A stretch of DNA of 64,000 nucleotides from Oscillospiraceae bacterium (GCA_017527825.1 JAFXPO010000031.1:1-64000), one strand, 5' to 3'. Positions 17,329 through 26,104 are shown, counted from the stretch's first letter. The notes: a model not told the origin generated them from the sequence alone. Numbers and translations: made by a program.

Positions 17329-18497
17329 ACGACTATATTGAGAAAAACGGCAATCTTTACTATCTTGTCGACGGCGATCCCGTTCTCGGACGGGGAAGCT
17401 TTCGCGTGAACCATCCCGGTCAGCTTGCCGATCCCCACAGCCTGAACGTGCTGGACGCGTCGCGCCTGCCGAAGATGGATTTGGACGGCAAGCTGTCCGC
17501 CGCCCTCGCGGCGGGACGGCTCACGGTGGTGAACCGCAGCCGTCCCAACTGGGAGCGCGCGCTGGAGCCGCCGAAAACCGGCAGGAAGCGCGTGCACATC
17601 CTCGCCATCGGGGACGTTGGTTCGACGCTGCTCACGGGTCTCAAGCTGCTCGGCGGAGACGTGATCGACCGCATCGGCATCTGCGACCTCTCCGAGCAAT
17701 TGACCGCCCGCTGGGAGTTCGAGATGGGGCAGGTGTCGCTTCCGTGGGACTACGGCGCGTTCCCGGAGGTGGAGGTCGTGGACGCCGAGCGTCTCTTCGA
17801 CTGCGACGTGCTGGTGTTCGTGGCGTCGAAGGGCATCCCGCCGGTGGGCTCCGGCGTCCGGGACGTGCGCATGGCGCAGTTTGAGAGCAACGCCGCCATC
17901 GTGCGCCACTATGCCCGCATAGCGCGGAAGAAGCAGTTCCGAGGCCTGTGGGCGGCGGTGTCCGATCCCGTCGACCCGCTGGCGAAGACCGCGTATCTGG
18001 AGAGCAACCGCGACGAAAACGGCGTCTGGGACGGTATGGGTCTCCTGCCGGAACAGGTGCAGGGTTACGGTCTCGGCGTGATGAATGCCCGCGCGGCGTA
18101 CTATGCCAGGCGGGACGCGCGATTCGCCGCGTTCCTCACCGACGGACGCGCCTACGGCCCCCACGGCGACGGGCTGTGGATCGCGAATTCCCTTTCCGAT
18201 TACGACGACGACCTGTCCCGCGCCCTGACGGAGGCGACCGTCACCGCCAACCTCAAAATGCGCGAGCTTGGCTTCAAACCCTACGTCGCCCCGGCACTTT
18301 CCTCCGGCGCTCTGTCCCTGCTGCTGACGCTGCGAGGTGAGTGGCACTGCGGCTCCGTGTTTCTGGACGGCGTCTACATGGGCTGCAAGAATCGCTATAC
18401 CCCCGCGGGTATCGAGACCGAGCTGCTGCCGTCCATTCCCGACGCGCTGTTCGCGCACCTTGAGGACGCGGCAAGCATTTTGAAAGAGATCATCTGA
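17325..18497 (+). CDS. Lactate/malate dehydrogenase-like protein
   Basis: A 390-residue protein with a 90-residue N-terminal extension ahead of a lactate/malate dehydrogenase-type fold. The Rossmann start is VHILAIGDVGSTLLTGLKLL and the acidic end of strand 2 is IGICDLS. DVLVFVASKGIPPVG is the equivalent of the coenzyme loop, followed by LWAAVSDPVDPLA, the usual N-P-V-D motif with Asp for Asn. GPHGDGLWIANS matches the catalytic histidine motif GEHGDS. The substrate-binding arginines are not obvious, so the substrate may differ from lactate or malate. ATG overlaps the stop of the giant gene (ATGA) and the next gene begins one base after the stop, so the three are translationally linked. Confidence 0.75.
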   Translation: MNDYIEKNGNLYYLVDGDPVLGRGSFRVNHPGQLADPHSLNVLDASRLPKMDLDGKLSAALAAGRLTVVNRSRPNWERALEPPKTGRKRVHILAIGDVGSTLLTGLKLLGGDVIDRIGICDLSEQLTARWEFEMGQVSLPWDYGAFPEVEVVDAERLFDCDVLVFVASKGIPPVGSGVRDVRMAQFESNAAIVRHYARIARKKQFRGLWAAVSDPVDPLAKTAYLESNRDENGVWDGMGLLPEQVQGYGLGVMNARAAYYARRDARFAAFLTDGRAYGPHGDGLWIANSLSDYDDDLSRALTEATVTANLKMRELGFKPYVAPALSSGALSLLLTLRGEWHCGSVFLDGVYMGCKNRYTPAGIETELLPSIPDALFAHLEDAASILKEII

Positions 18498-18498
18498 T

Positions 18499-19557
18499 AT
18501 GGAACTGTTGGTGATTCATCCCTCCGCAGACGAGGTACGGGACGACGAACGGCTGAGCGCCGTGCTGCGCGACGCGCTCTCCGGTCTTCCGCACCGCACG
18601 CTCACGGATATGGACGGCTTGCCCGACCTGCGGGGACGGCGGCTGCTGTTCGCCCTCGCGCTGGGAGAGTACGGCGTCAACTCGGCGTGTTTGCGGCTGT
18701 TGCGGCGGCTGCGCGCGGAGCCGGACCTGCTGGAGGGCTGCACCGCCGCGCTGGTGGTGGACGGCGCGGGCGAGCTGTACACCAAGTCCGCCGCGTCAGA
18801 GCTGGCGCTGGCGGCGAATCTGGCGGGCAGCGCGCTTCTGGGCCGCCCACTGGTGGAGGCGACCGGCTCGCTGAACAATTTTCGCGTGCAGGCAAAAAAC
18901 CTCGGCACTGACCTCGCGGGCGCGTACCGCGCCGCGGTGCGCGAGCTGGCGGAGCGGCTGGCTTGCGAAACCTTCGCGCCACGGGAAACGCCGAGCATTC
19001 TCGCGCTCCATGCATCCAGCTACCATACGTCCAACACGATGCAGCTCTGGGCGCAGGTCAAGCGCCGCCTCGGCGAAGGCTTCGACGTGGCGGAGATCGG
19101 GCTGCGCAACGGCGCGGTCAGCGACTGCGCGGGCTGCCCCTACACCGCGTGCCTTCACTTCGGTGAAAAGGACCGCTGCTTTTACGGTGGGCTGATGCAG
19201 GACGAGGTCTGGCCCGCGATCCGCCGCTGTGACGCGGTGGTGCTGCTGTGCCCCAACTACAACGACGCGCTGTCGGCAAACCTGACGGCGTTCGTCAACC
19301 GCCTGACGGGGTTGTTCCGCCAGACACGCTTTTACGATAAGGCGGTGTTCGCCATCGTGGTTTCCGGGTATTCCGGCGGCGACACGGTGGCGCGCCAGAT
19401 CGTTTCCGCCATGAACATGAACAAATCCTTTTATCTCCCGCCGCGCTTTTCCATGATCGAGACTGCCAACGACCCAGGCGAGGCGCTGCGTCTTCCCGGC
19501 GTAGAAGGGCGGCTGGACGCGTTCGCCGAGCGCATCCGCGGCACGCTTTGCCCGTAA
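18499..19557 (+). CDS. Flavodoxin-like NAD(P)H oxidoreductase family protein
   Basis: A 352-residue protein. The C-terminal half (about 165-350) resembles FMN-dependent NADPH reductases and iron-sulfur flavoproteins: ILALHASSYHTSNTM is the FMN phosphate loop region, SDCAGCPYTACLHFGEKDRC holds four cysteines that could bind metal or a cluster, and VVLLCPNYNDALSANLTAFVNR is the flavin-binding segment. The N-terminal half (LLFALALGEYGVNSACLRLL ... ALVVDGAGELYTKSAAS) looks like a second, degenerate domain of the same alpha/beta type. Third gene of the operon, suggesting a redox partner for whatever the first two genes make or use. Confidence 0.7.
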   Translation: MELLVIHPSADEVRDDERLSAVLRDALSGLPHRTLTDMDGLPDLRGRRLLFALALGEYGVNSACLRLLRRLRAEPDLLEGCTAALVVDGAGELYTKSAASELALAANLAGSALLGRPLVEATGSLNNFRVQAKNLGTDLAGAYRAAVRELAERLACETFAPRETPSILALHASSYHTSNTMQLWAQVKRRLGEGFDVAEIGLRNGAVSDCAGCPYTACLHFGEKDRCFYGGLMQDEVWPAIRRCDAVVLLCPNYNDALSANLTAFVNRLTGLFRQTRFYDKAVFAIVVSGYSGGDTVARQIVSAMNMNKSFYLPPRFSMIETANDPGEALRLPGVEGRLDAFAERIRGTLCP

Positions 19558-19570
19558 CGTCGACGAAAAA

Positions 19571-19614
19571 ACATCACCCACCGTTCCGGCGAACGCCGGA
19601 ACGGTGGGTGATGT
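19571..19614. terminator. Long perfect inverted repeat, shared terminator
   Basis: A 21-bp perfect stem (19571-19591 with 19594-19614) lies between convergent operons. On the minus strand the stem is followed by TTTTTTCG, so it is strongest for the aldolase side. Confidence 0.85.
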
Positions 19615-19626
19615 TATGTGATTCGA

Positions 19627-20628
19627 TCAGCGCAGCGTATCCGCGACTCTCGCGATCAGCTCCTCGGAGGGGCTCTTCTGATCCTGCCGGGAGACCTCGG
19701 CGATCAGCCGGAACAGGTTCACGTCCTTCTCCTTCGCAATCGTGCGGAAGCGGTCGAGGAAGCTGGAGTGGCAGCCCGCCGCGCCGAGGATCAGATCGGT
19801 CGGCGTGACCGGGTTGTGGTAATGGTACGGCTCCATGGCGCTCTGCAAGCGGTTTTCAATGAAATCCAGCAACCCGTAGAAGTCGATCTCCCGCATCTCG
19901 CCCAAACGCTGCATCATGGCGACGCAAATCTCCGTCGCCAGATTGCCGGCGCTGCGCGCCATGCCCATCAGACCGCAGTCGAGGATGTCCGCGCCGTTCT
20001 GATACGCGGCAAGCGCGTTCGCGGCGGAAAGGCCGAGGTTGTTGTGGCAGTGGAACGCCACGGGGATCGAGACCGCCCGCTTCAGCGCCTTCGTGTACGC
20101 CGCCACCTGGTCCGGGAGCATGGTGCCCGCCGAATCCATAATCGTGATCTCGTCCAGTCCCGCGTCCTCCAGCTTTTTTGCCTCCGCCGCCAGCTGCTCC
20201 GGGTCGAGCAGGTACGCCTTCATCAGCGAATAGTACGCCTGAAGCCCCTGCGACTTTACGTCGCGCACCGCCTGAAGCGCGATGTCCGCGTCGCCCGCGT
20301 CCGCGCCGATGCGCAGGAACGCCAGCCCCGCGTCCTTCGCGACGGCAACGTTCTTCTCGCGGTAACGCTTCGCGTTGAGGAACATGCCCAGCTCCGAGCC
20401 ACGGTCCAGATACTTCCGCGCGAGGTTCAGATAGGTCTCGTCCGTCTCCGCCGCCGTGAATCCGGCAACCTCGTAGGCGCCGATGCCGCCCGCGTTTCCG
20501 AATTCAATGATTGGCACATGGCAGGCGGTCAGCGCGTGGAGCATCATGTCGGTCAGCTCTGCGGAGAAGCCCTTGCCCACCACGTTTGCGCCATCGCGCA
20601 GGGTGCAGTCCATCAGTTTTACGCTCAT
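19627..20628 (-). CDS. DRE-TIM metallolyase, 4-hydroxy-2-oxovalerate-aldolase-like
   Basis: A 333-residue TIM-barrel enzyme of the family containing HMG-CoA lyase, isopropylmalate synthase and 4-hydroxy-2-oxoacid aldolase (DmpG/MhpE). The metal and base motif is MDCTLRDGANVVGKGFS near the start, EITIMDSAGTMLPDQV marks the mid barrel, and VAFHCHNNLGLSAANALAA has the metal-binding H-x-H. This is closest to the aldolase branch, which splits 4-hydroxy-2-oxoacids into pyruvate and an aldehyde; no acylating dehydrogenase partner is adjacent, so specificity is uncertain. Last gene of a three-gene minus-strand operon with two hydroxyacid dehydrogenases. Confidence 0.8.
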   Translation of the reverse strand: MSVKLMDCTLRDGANVVGKGFSAELTDMMLHALTACHVPIIEFGNAGGIGAYEVAGFTAAETDETYLNLARKYLDRGSELGMFLNAKRYREKNVAVAKDAGLAFLRIGADAGDADIALQAVRDVKSQGLQAYYSLMKAYLLDPEQLAAEAKKLEDAGLDEITIMDSAGTMLPDQVAAYTKALKRAVSIPVAFHCHNNLGLSAANALAAYQNGADILDCGLMGMARSAGNLATEICVAMMQRLGEMREIDFYGLLDFIENRLQSAMEPYHYHNPVTPTDLILGAAGCHSSFLDRFRTIAKEKDVNLFRLIAEVSRQDQKSPSEELIARVADTLR

Positions 20629-20647
20629 TTTGATCTGCCTCCTGTTG

Positions 20648-21574
20648 TCAGTTCACCCGATGGGCGGTGGAAAAATCGCCCCGGAGCACCGCGAGAGTGT
20701 CCTGCACGACCTGCATGCCGGTCTTTTCCAGCGCCTCCTCGGTGTTGCCGCCCAGGTGCGGCGTCGCGCTGAAATTCCGCAGCGTCAGCAGCTTGTTGTC
20801 CGGCGAAACCGGCTCCTCCACAAAAGTGTCGCACGCCGCGGCGCGCAGGCGTCCCTCCACCAGCGCGTCATAGAGCGCGTCCTCGTCGATGACCTCGCCG
20901 CGGGCGGCGTTGACGAACACCGCGCCGGGCTTGAAGTGCCGCATCGCCTCGCGGCTGACCAGATTGCGGGTGCTCTTCACCAGCGGCACGTTCACGTTGA
21001 CAAGGTCGCTGCGCTCCAACAGCTCCTCCACCGTTTCGACCTTTTCAAAGCCGCGCTTCGCGGCTTCCTCGGCGCTGACGAAGGGATCATAGCCCAGCAC
21101 CTTGCAGCGGAAGCCTGTCCCCATGATGTACGCGATGCGCTGGGCGATGTTGCCCATGCCGATCTGACCGAAGGTCTTGCCGCCGATCTCGTTGCCGAGG
21201 AAGTCCGCGGGACCCTTCGTTTGGAACGAGCCCTCCCGGCTCTTGACGTTCGCCTCATACAGCCGGCGCTCCAGCATCAAAAACAGCGCCACCGTCAGCT
21301 CCGCCACGCTGTCCGCGTTGGAAAGCGGCGTGTTGATGACCGGAATGTTCCGCGCGGCAGCCGCCTCCACGTCGATGGTGTTGACGCCGATGCCGTGCTT
21401 GGCGATGACCTTGAGGTTAGTCGCTTTTTCAATGATATCCGCGGTGATCTTCGTGCCGCGGGCAATGATCGCGTCGATCTCACCGATGCGATCCCAGTTA
21501 TCCGTGACCTCCGCGTGCTGCTTGAGCAGCTCCACGGCGGGCGGGTAGATGTAGTCCTTCAGGAAAACGACCAT
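20648..21574 (-). CDS. D-isomer-specific 2-hydroxyacid dehydrogenase (first of two)
   Basis: A 308-residue NAD-dependent oxidoreductase of the phosphoglycerate dehydrogenase family, interconverting a 2-hydroxyacid and a 2-oxoacid. The coenzyme loop is FGQIGMGNIAQRIA. Catalytic residues are visible as Arg in VFVNAARGEVIDE, Glu in DTFVEEPVSP and His in SATPHLGGNTEEA. It lacks the C-terminal regulatory ACT domain of SerA, and a serine-biosynthesis context is absent. It sits between the aldolase and the second dehydrogenase, opposite an organic-acid transporter, so it probably serves catabolism of an imported hydroxyacid. Confidence 0.88.
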   Translation of the reverse strand: MVVFLKDYIYPPAVELLKQHAEVTDNWDRIGEIDAIIARGTKITADIIEKATNLKVIAKHGIGVNTIDVEAAAARNIPVINTPLSNADSVAELTVALFLMLERRLYEANVKSREGSFQTKGPADFLGNEIGGKTFGQIGMGNIAQRIAYIMGTGFRCKVLGYDPFVSAEEAAKRGFEKVETVEELLERSDLVNVNVPLVKSTRNLVSREAMRHFKPGAVFVNAARGEVIDEDALYDALVEGRLRAAACDTFVEEPVSPDNKLLTLRNFSATPHLGGNTEEALEKTGMQVVQDTLAVLRGDFSTAHRVN

Positions 21575-21592
21575 ACTGCCTCACCCGCCCGT

Positions 21593-22621
21593 TTAGAAAT
21601 CAAACATACCGGCGGGCTTGGTGTCCGGCTTCTTGACGTCGGTATAGGTCGGCGCGGTGGCGTAGTCGATGTCGTTGATCGGCCAGGTGGGCTGCTTGCC
21701 CTCGTAGACCTCCTGCACGCCCATCGCGGCGAAGTAGCTGGCGCGGTGCGCCGCCTCCACCGTGTTGCCGCCGATGTGCGGATAGATGATGACGTTGTCC
21801 AGCGTCAGCAGCGGGTTGTTGGGGTCCACCGGCTCCTGACGGATCGCGTCGAGACCGGCGCCGGCGATCACGCCGGTCTTGCAGGCTTCGTAGAGGTCGT
21901 CCTCCTTGACGAGACCGCCGCGGGCGGTGTTGATGAGGAACGCCGTGGGCTTCATGGTCTTCAGGCGCGCCATGTCCACCATGTCGTGCGTCACGGGCGT
22001 GTTGGGCGCGTGGAGAGACACATAGTCGCTCTCGCGGAAGATGCGGTCGAGATCGCGCACGACCTCCACGCCGTCAGGGAAGCGCTCGGCGGGCAGGTAC
22101 GGGTCATAGGCGAGCACGTTCATCTCAAGCCCCAGCGCGCGCTTTGCCACACGGGAGCCGATGTTGCCGCAGCCCACGATGCCCAGCGTCTTGCCGTTGA
22201 GCGTGGTCTTGTGCACCTTGAGCTTCGCCTTGTAGTAATCCTGCACCCAGGTCTTGTGCAGCACGGTGACGTTGCGGCTCATCTCGAGGATCAGCAGCAG
22301 CGCCGTTTCCGCGACAGAGGTGCTGTTGGCGACGGGAGCGTAGAGCGCCTGTACGCCGTTGTCGTGGCACGCCTTGACGTCCAGCGCGTCAAAGCCCGCG
22401 CCGTGGCGCACAATGACCTTGAGGTTGGGATTGCTCTCGATGACCTCGCGGGTGATCGGCGTGATGCGGACGATCATTGCGTCGGGCTGGTGCTCCTTCA
22501 TGTCAGCGAGCACGTCCTCCGTCTCAAAGCCACGGCCGGCAATGAGCGTGTGACCTGCATCCTCCAGAAGCTTGCGGCCCTCCTCCATGATTTCCTGCGG
22601 GAGTAAGATTTTCCATGCCAT
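21593..22621 (-). CDS. D-isomer-specific 2-hydroxyacid dehydrogenase (second of two)
   Basis: A 342-residue member of the same family as its neighbour but clearly divergent. The coenzyme loop is GIVGCGNIGSRVAKRALG, with catalytic Arg in FLINTARGGLVKED, Glu in QEPVDPNNPL and His in IIYPHIGGNTVEA. A tail of about 35 residues follows the last helix. The ATG at 22621 has AGGAGGG 7 bases upstream; the open frame up to 22741 runs through the promoter. First gene of the operon, 18 bases ahead of the next. Two paralogues side by side suggest different substrates or steps rather than redundancy. Confidence 0.9.
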   Translation of the reverse strand: MAWKILLPQEIMEEGRKLLEDAGHTLIAGRGFETEDVLADMKEHQPDAMIVRITPITREVIESNPNLKVIVRHGAGFDALDVKACHDNGVQALYAPVANSTSVAETALLLILEMSRNVTVLHKTWVQDYYKAKLKVHKTTLNGKTLGIVGCGNIGSRVAKRALGLEMNVLAYDPYLPAERFPDGVEVVRDLDRIFRESDYVSLHAPNTPVTHDMVDMARLKTMKPTAFLINTARGGLVKEDDLYEACKTGVIAGAGLDAIRQEPVDPNNPLLTLDNVIIYPHIGGNTVEAAHRASYFAAMGVQEVYEGKQPTWPINDIDYATAPTYTDVKKPDTKPAGMFDF

Positions 22622-22685
22622 GATTGTACCCTCCTGTTTTTGATTCGTGGTAATGTGTGCTGGTGCCAGCGTGTTTCGTGCCTTT

Positions 22686-22714
22686 ATGGTAATATGTCCG
22701 AAAAAAGATTTCAA
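22686..22714 (-). promoter_or_regulatory. Promoter of hydroxyacid dehydrogenase/aldolase operon
   Basis: Minus-strand TTGAAA, 17 bases, TACCAT, about 65 bases before the start codon. Confidence 0.5.
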
Positions 22715-22731
22715 CCATAATCCGCTTGTTT

Positions 22732-22745
22732 TGAAATTCATTTCA
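22732..22745. promoter_or_regulatory. Palindrome TGAAATTCATTTCA, candidate RpiR-type operator
   Basis: A perfect 6-2-6 palindrome upstream of the -35 box of the minus-strand operon, in the space shared with the divergent tctC promoter. It resembles the TGTGAA-N6-TTCACA repeat in front of the RpiR gene at 28150-28167, suggesting one regulator for both. Confidence 0.4.
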
Positions 22746-22835
22746 CCATTTTGGCATTTTGAACTAAAACATTTTCAAAACTCCCTCGAAAGCCCTGTAC
22801 AAAAGGGAGATAACCGTTTAATCTCATGCCATGTC

Positions 22836-22864
22836 TTGCAATCAACGCTTCGGCAACCTATAAT
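22836..22864 (+). promoter_or_regulatory. Promoter of tctCBA operon
   Basis: TTGCAA, 17 bases, TATAAT, about 110 bases before the tctC start. The remaining intergenic sequence, 22622-22974, is AT-rich and holds no open frame of note. Confidence 0.75.
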
Positions 22865-22974
22865 AACATCATCGGGTAAAGCAACATCTGCGGATTTGGA
22901 TCGCGTTCGAGGGGACGTTGGGCGCGGGACAGATCGAACCACCCAAAACAATTATGAAGAAGGAGAACACCACA

Positions 22975-24006
22975 ATGAAGAAATTCCTGTCACTCTTGCT
23001 CGCGGCTATGATGGTCCTTTCCCTCGCGGCCTGCGGCAGCAGCTCCTCCGGCGACACCGGCTCTGCTGACACGGCAAGCAGCGCCCCCGCCGAGAGCGCC
23101 GCTCCCGCCGCGGACACCGGCGCGTTCAAGCCCAGCAACAAGACCCTGAACCTGATCGTTCCCTATTCCGCCGGCGGCGCGGTCGATCTGGGCGCCCGCC
23201 TGATGGCGAAGTACGCCTCCAACTATACTGACATCGACGTGGTCATCACCAACGTCGCCGGCGGCTCCGGCACGGTCGGCGCGGCTGAGATGCTCAAGTA
23301 CAGCGCGGACGGCACCTACATGCTGGCGTACAACCCCTCGATCGCCAGCCTCTCCACTCCCGACAAGCCCGTGCCCTATGACTGCACCAAGGACATGGCG
23401 ATGGTCTCCATGATGGTTCGTGACGAGCGCCTCATCACCGTCCGCGCCGATGACGACCGTTTCCAGACCCTCGAAGACCTCATCGAGTATGCCAAGACCA
23501 ACAAGGTCACCCTCGGCTGCTCCGGTACCGGCAACGTTGCTTACTACACCCCGCTGATGCTCGCCCGCGCGGCTGGCATTGAGGATAACCTCACCGTCGT
23601 CGCGTTCGACGGCTCCTCCGAGGCGAAGACCGCTCTGCTCGGCGGACACATCGACTGCGCGTCTCAGTCCTACTCCGACATCGCCGCCACCCCGAACGAC
23701 TACCGCGTTCTGTGCAACGCCGGCAGCGAGCGCGCCGCGAGCCTCCCCGACGTCCCCACCATGCAGGAGTGCGGCTATGACGTCGTCGTTTACGTCTCCC
23801 GCGGCTTCGCCATGAAGGCCGGCACCGACGAGCAGATCCTCAAGTACTGGTCCGACATTATCGGTCAGGTCACGCAGGACGCCGGCTTCCTCGCCGAGGC
23901 TGAGAGCCTGGGTCTGCCCATCTACTACATGGACTATCAGGAATTCGCTGAGGATAACCTCACCGAGATGGCGAACTACCAGGTCATGCTGGACGACTTC
24001 GCCTGA
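22975..24006 (+). CDS. tctC: Tripartite tricarboxylate transporter, substrate-binding lipoprotein
   Basis: A 343-residue extracytoplasmic receptor of the TTT (TctC/Bug) family, which delivers carboxylates to the TctAB membrane pair. A lipoprotein signal (LLLAAMMVLSLAACGSSSS, Cys 20) and a Ser/Ala linker precede the receptor fold. The family opening is LNLIVPYSAGGAVDLGARL, with the later loop VAGGSGTVGAAEML and a full-length two-lobed body. ATG 22975 is 8 bases after AGGAG; an in-frame ATG at 22954 is less well placed. Family ligands include citrate, tartrate, sulfolactate and aromatic acids; here a 2-hydroxyacid is likely from context. A terminator-like hairpin follows, probably raising receptor over permease. 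Confidence 0.93.
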   Translation: MKKFLSLLLAAMMVLSLAACGSSSSGDTGSADTASSAPAESAAPAADTGAFKPSNKTLNLIVPYSAGGAVDLGARLMAKYASNYTDIDVVITNVAGGSGTVGAAEMLKYSADGTYMLAYNPSIASLSTPDKPVPYDCTKDMAMVSMMVRDERLITVRADDDRFQTLEDLIEYAKTNKVTLGCSGTGNVAYYTPLMLARAAGIEDNLTVVAFDGSSEAKTALLGGHIDCASQSYSDIAATPNDYRVLCNAGSERAASLPDVPTMQECGYDVVVYVSRGFAMKAGTDEQILKYWSDIIGQVTQDAGFLAEAESLGLPIYYMDYQEFAEDNLTEMANYQVMLDDFA

Positions 24007-24050
24007 TCATCCACTACATTCAGGCACCCGCTTTCAGCGAATGACTGACG

Positions 24051-24090
24051 GAGGGCGGGACGGAATCACCGTTCCGCCCTCTTCATTTTT
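24051..24090 (+). terminator. Stem-loop between tctC and tctB
   Basis: A 13-bp stem with one G-U pair (24051-24063 with 24069-24081), then TTCATTTTT. It probably stops part of the transcription after tctC, giving excess binding protein. Confidence 0.75.
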
Positions 24091-24116
24091 AACAGAATCT
24101 TAAGGAGGGACCCCAC

Positions 24117-24572
24117 TTGAAAGAAAAGTACCGGATCGAAATATACGGAACGCTGTTTCTGACGGCGATTTTCGTATTCTTCGCGATCCTCACCACGCAG
24201 ATCAACGAAAAGATTCGCACCTATCCGTACTTTGTCTGCGGTCTTGGCGTGTTTCTGTGTGCGCTGAACCTCGGTCGCGCACTCATCAAGCAGAAGAACG
24301 GCGAGAATATTGACGCCGCTTCCCCGCTCACCGGGCAGCAGCTCGCCGCCATGCTCATCACGCTGGCAGCCGCCGCGCTCTACATCTTCCTCGCGTCCAA
24401 GGTCGGCTACTTCATCATGACCTTTATCTATGTCGCCGGCTTCTCGTTCTATCAGAATCCCAAGCAGAAAAAATGGCTGTACCCTGTGGTGGCGCTGTGC
24501 ATGTGTGTTGTGATTTTCCTCGCGTTCAAGGTGTTTCTGCACGTACCCCTGCCCCAGGGCCTGCTGTTCTAA
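24117..24572 (+). CDS. tctB: Tripartite tricarboxylate transporter, small membrane subunit
   Basis: A 151-residue membrane protein with four predicted hydrophobic helices (IYGTLFLTAIFVFFAIL, YFVCGLGVFLCALNL, AAMLITLAAAALYIFLA, and the last from YPVVALCMCVVIFLAF), the usual TctB layout and length. It pairs with TctA to form the sodium-coupled carboxylate channel. The start is TTG at 24117, 8 bases after a strong AAGGAGGG; the rare start codon may lower its expression relative to TctC. TctA follows 21 bases later. Confidence 0.88.
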   Translation: MKEKYRIEIYGTLFLTAIFVFFAILTTQINEKIRTYPYFVCGLGVFLCALNLGRALIKQKNGENIDAASPLTGQQLAAMLITLAAAALYIFLASKVGYFIMTFIYVAGFSFYQNPKQKKWLYPVVALCMCVVIFLAFKVFLHVPLPQGLLF

Positions 24573-24593
24573 GAAAAGGAGGGCAAACGAATT

Positions 24594-26099
24594 ATGTGGA
24601 GTAACATTTTGCTGGGTTTGACCTCCATTGCAAACCCCGTCAACATCATCGCCCTGCTGGGCGGCACGATCCTCGGCATCTGCTTCGGCGCCATGCCCGG
24701 TCTGTCCGCCACCATGGGTATCGCGGTTCTGATCCCTGTTTCCTACGGTATGGAGCCCGCCACCGGCTTGATCCTGCTGGCGAGCGTTTACGTCGGCGCG
24801 ACCTACGGCGGCTCGATTTCCGCCGTTCTGGTCAACACACCCGGCACGCCGTCCGCCGCCGCAACCGGCTGGGACGGTCACCCCATGGCGCTCAAGGGTC
24901 ACGGTACGGAGGCGCTGGTGGAGTCCGCCGTCGCGTCCTTCTGGGGCACGTTCATCGGCTTCATCGCCCTGCTGACCATCGCGCCGCCGCTGGCGAAGTT
25001 CTCCCTGCGCTTCTCGACGCAGGAAAACGTGTGCCTCGCCATCTTCGGTCTGACGATCATCGCGTCCCTCTCCTCCAAGAACATCCTGCACGGCCTGATC
25101 GGCGGCGCGCTGGGTCTGCTGCTCGGCTCCATCGGCATGGACCCGCAGCTCGGCATCGCCCGCTTCACCTTTGGTCAGATCGCGCTGATCACCGGCTTCC
25201 CCACCGTCCCGACGCTGATCGGTCTGTACTCCATTTCCCAGCTCATGAGCATGGTCGCCAACAAGAACGCGACGCTGAACATGGACAGCGAATTGAGCAA
25301 GATGAACAAGTACAAGATCGGTCTCAAGGACATCTTCCGCAGACCGTTTATCTACCTCGTCTGCGGCATTGAGGGCGTTATCATCGGCATCATTCCCGGC
25401 GCGGGCGGCTCCGTCGCGGCTTTCATGGGCTACGACCAGGCTAAGCGCATGTCCAAGACGCCCGAACTGTTCGGCACCGGCTGCCGTGACGGTATCTCCG
25501 GTCCTGAAGCTGCGAACAACGGCGTCATCGGCGGCGCGCTGATCCCGATGATGACGCTGGGCATCCCCGGCAACGCGGTCACCGCCGTTCTGATGGGCGC
25601 TCTGATGCTCCACGGTCTGACGCCGGGCAACGACCTGTTCACTCTCAAGGCGAACATCACCTATCCGTTCATCTTCGGTCTGCTGTTCTCCGCCATCGTG
25701 ATGGTGGTCGTCGGTCTGCTGGGCGCGGCGCAGTTCGCGAAGGTCAACCGCATCCCGCAGAACTTCCTCGCCACCGGTATCCTTGTGTTGACGGTGCTCG
25801 GCGCGTTCTCCTGCAACAACTCCTACGCCGATGTCTACATTATGCTGATCTGCGGCATCCTCGGCTACATCCTGCGCTACCTGAAGATCGACCTCTCCGC
25901 CGTCGTCCTCGGCTACATCCTCGGACCGATCGCGGAAAAAGGCTGGGTGCGCACCGTTGTTCTGGAGGGCAGCCCCCTCGGCGCGTTGAAGTCCATCCTC
26001 GTGCGCCCGATCTGCATTGTTCTTCTGCTGATGAGCCTCTTCTTCATCGTGTGGCCCTTCATCCAGAAGAAGCGCGACGCTGCCAAGAAGGCGGCGTAA
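24594..26099 (+). CDS. tctA: Tripartite tricarboxylate transporter, large permease subunit
   Basis: A 501-residue polytopic permease of the TctA family, the main translocation unit. Conserved segments include GTILGICFGAMPGLSATMGI, YVGATYGGSISAVLVNTPGT and PGAGGSVAAFMGYD, with about eleven to twelve hydrophobic helices and normal family length (about 500). It starts at ATG 24594 after AAAGGAGGG. The end of the gene is 5 bases from the start of the Ldh_2 dehydrogenase gene, indicating one operon that imports a carboxylate and oxidises it. Confidence 0.95.
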   Translation: MWSNILLGLTSIANPVNIIALLGGTILGICFGAMPGLSATMGIAVLIPVSYGMEPATGLILLASVYVGATYGGSISAVLVNTPGTPSAAATGWDGHPMALKGHGTEALVESAVASFWGTFIGFIALLTIAPPLAKFSLRFSTQENVCLAIFGLTIIASLSSKNILHGLIGGALGLLLGSIGMDPQLGIARFTFGQIALITGFPTVPTLIGLYSISQLMSMVANKNATLNMDSELSKMNKYKIGLKDIFRRPFIYLVCGIEGVIIGIIPGAGGSVAAFMGYDQAKRMSKTPELFGTGCRDGISGPEAANNGVIGGALIPMMTLGIPGNAVTAVLMGALMLHGLTPGNDLFTLKANITYPFIFGLLFSAIVMVVVGLLGAAQFAKVNRIPQNFLATGILVLTVLGAFSCNNSYADVYIMLICGILGYILRYLKIDLSAVVLGYILGPIAEKGWVRTVVLEGSPLGALKSILVRPICIVLLLMSLFFIVWPFIQKKRDAAKKAA

Positions 26100-26104
26100 T
26101 CCTG

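Noticed and set aside
19571..19614. 21-bp perfect inverted repeat as an attachment or recombination site
   Set aside because: It lies exactly between convergent genes with a T-run on one side, so a shared terminator is sufficient.
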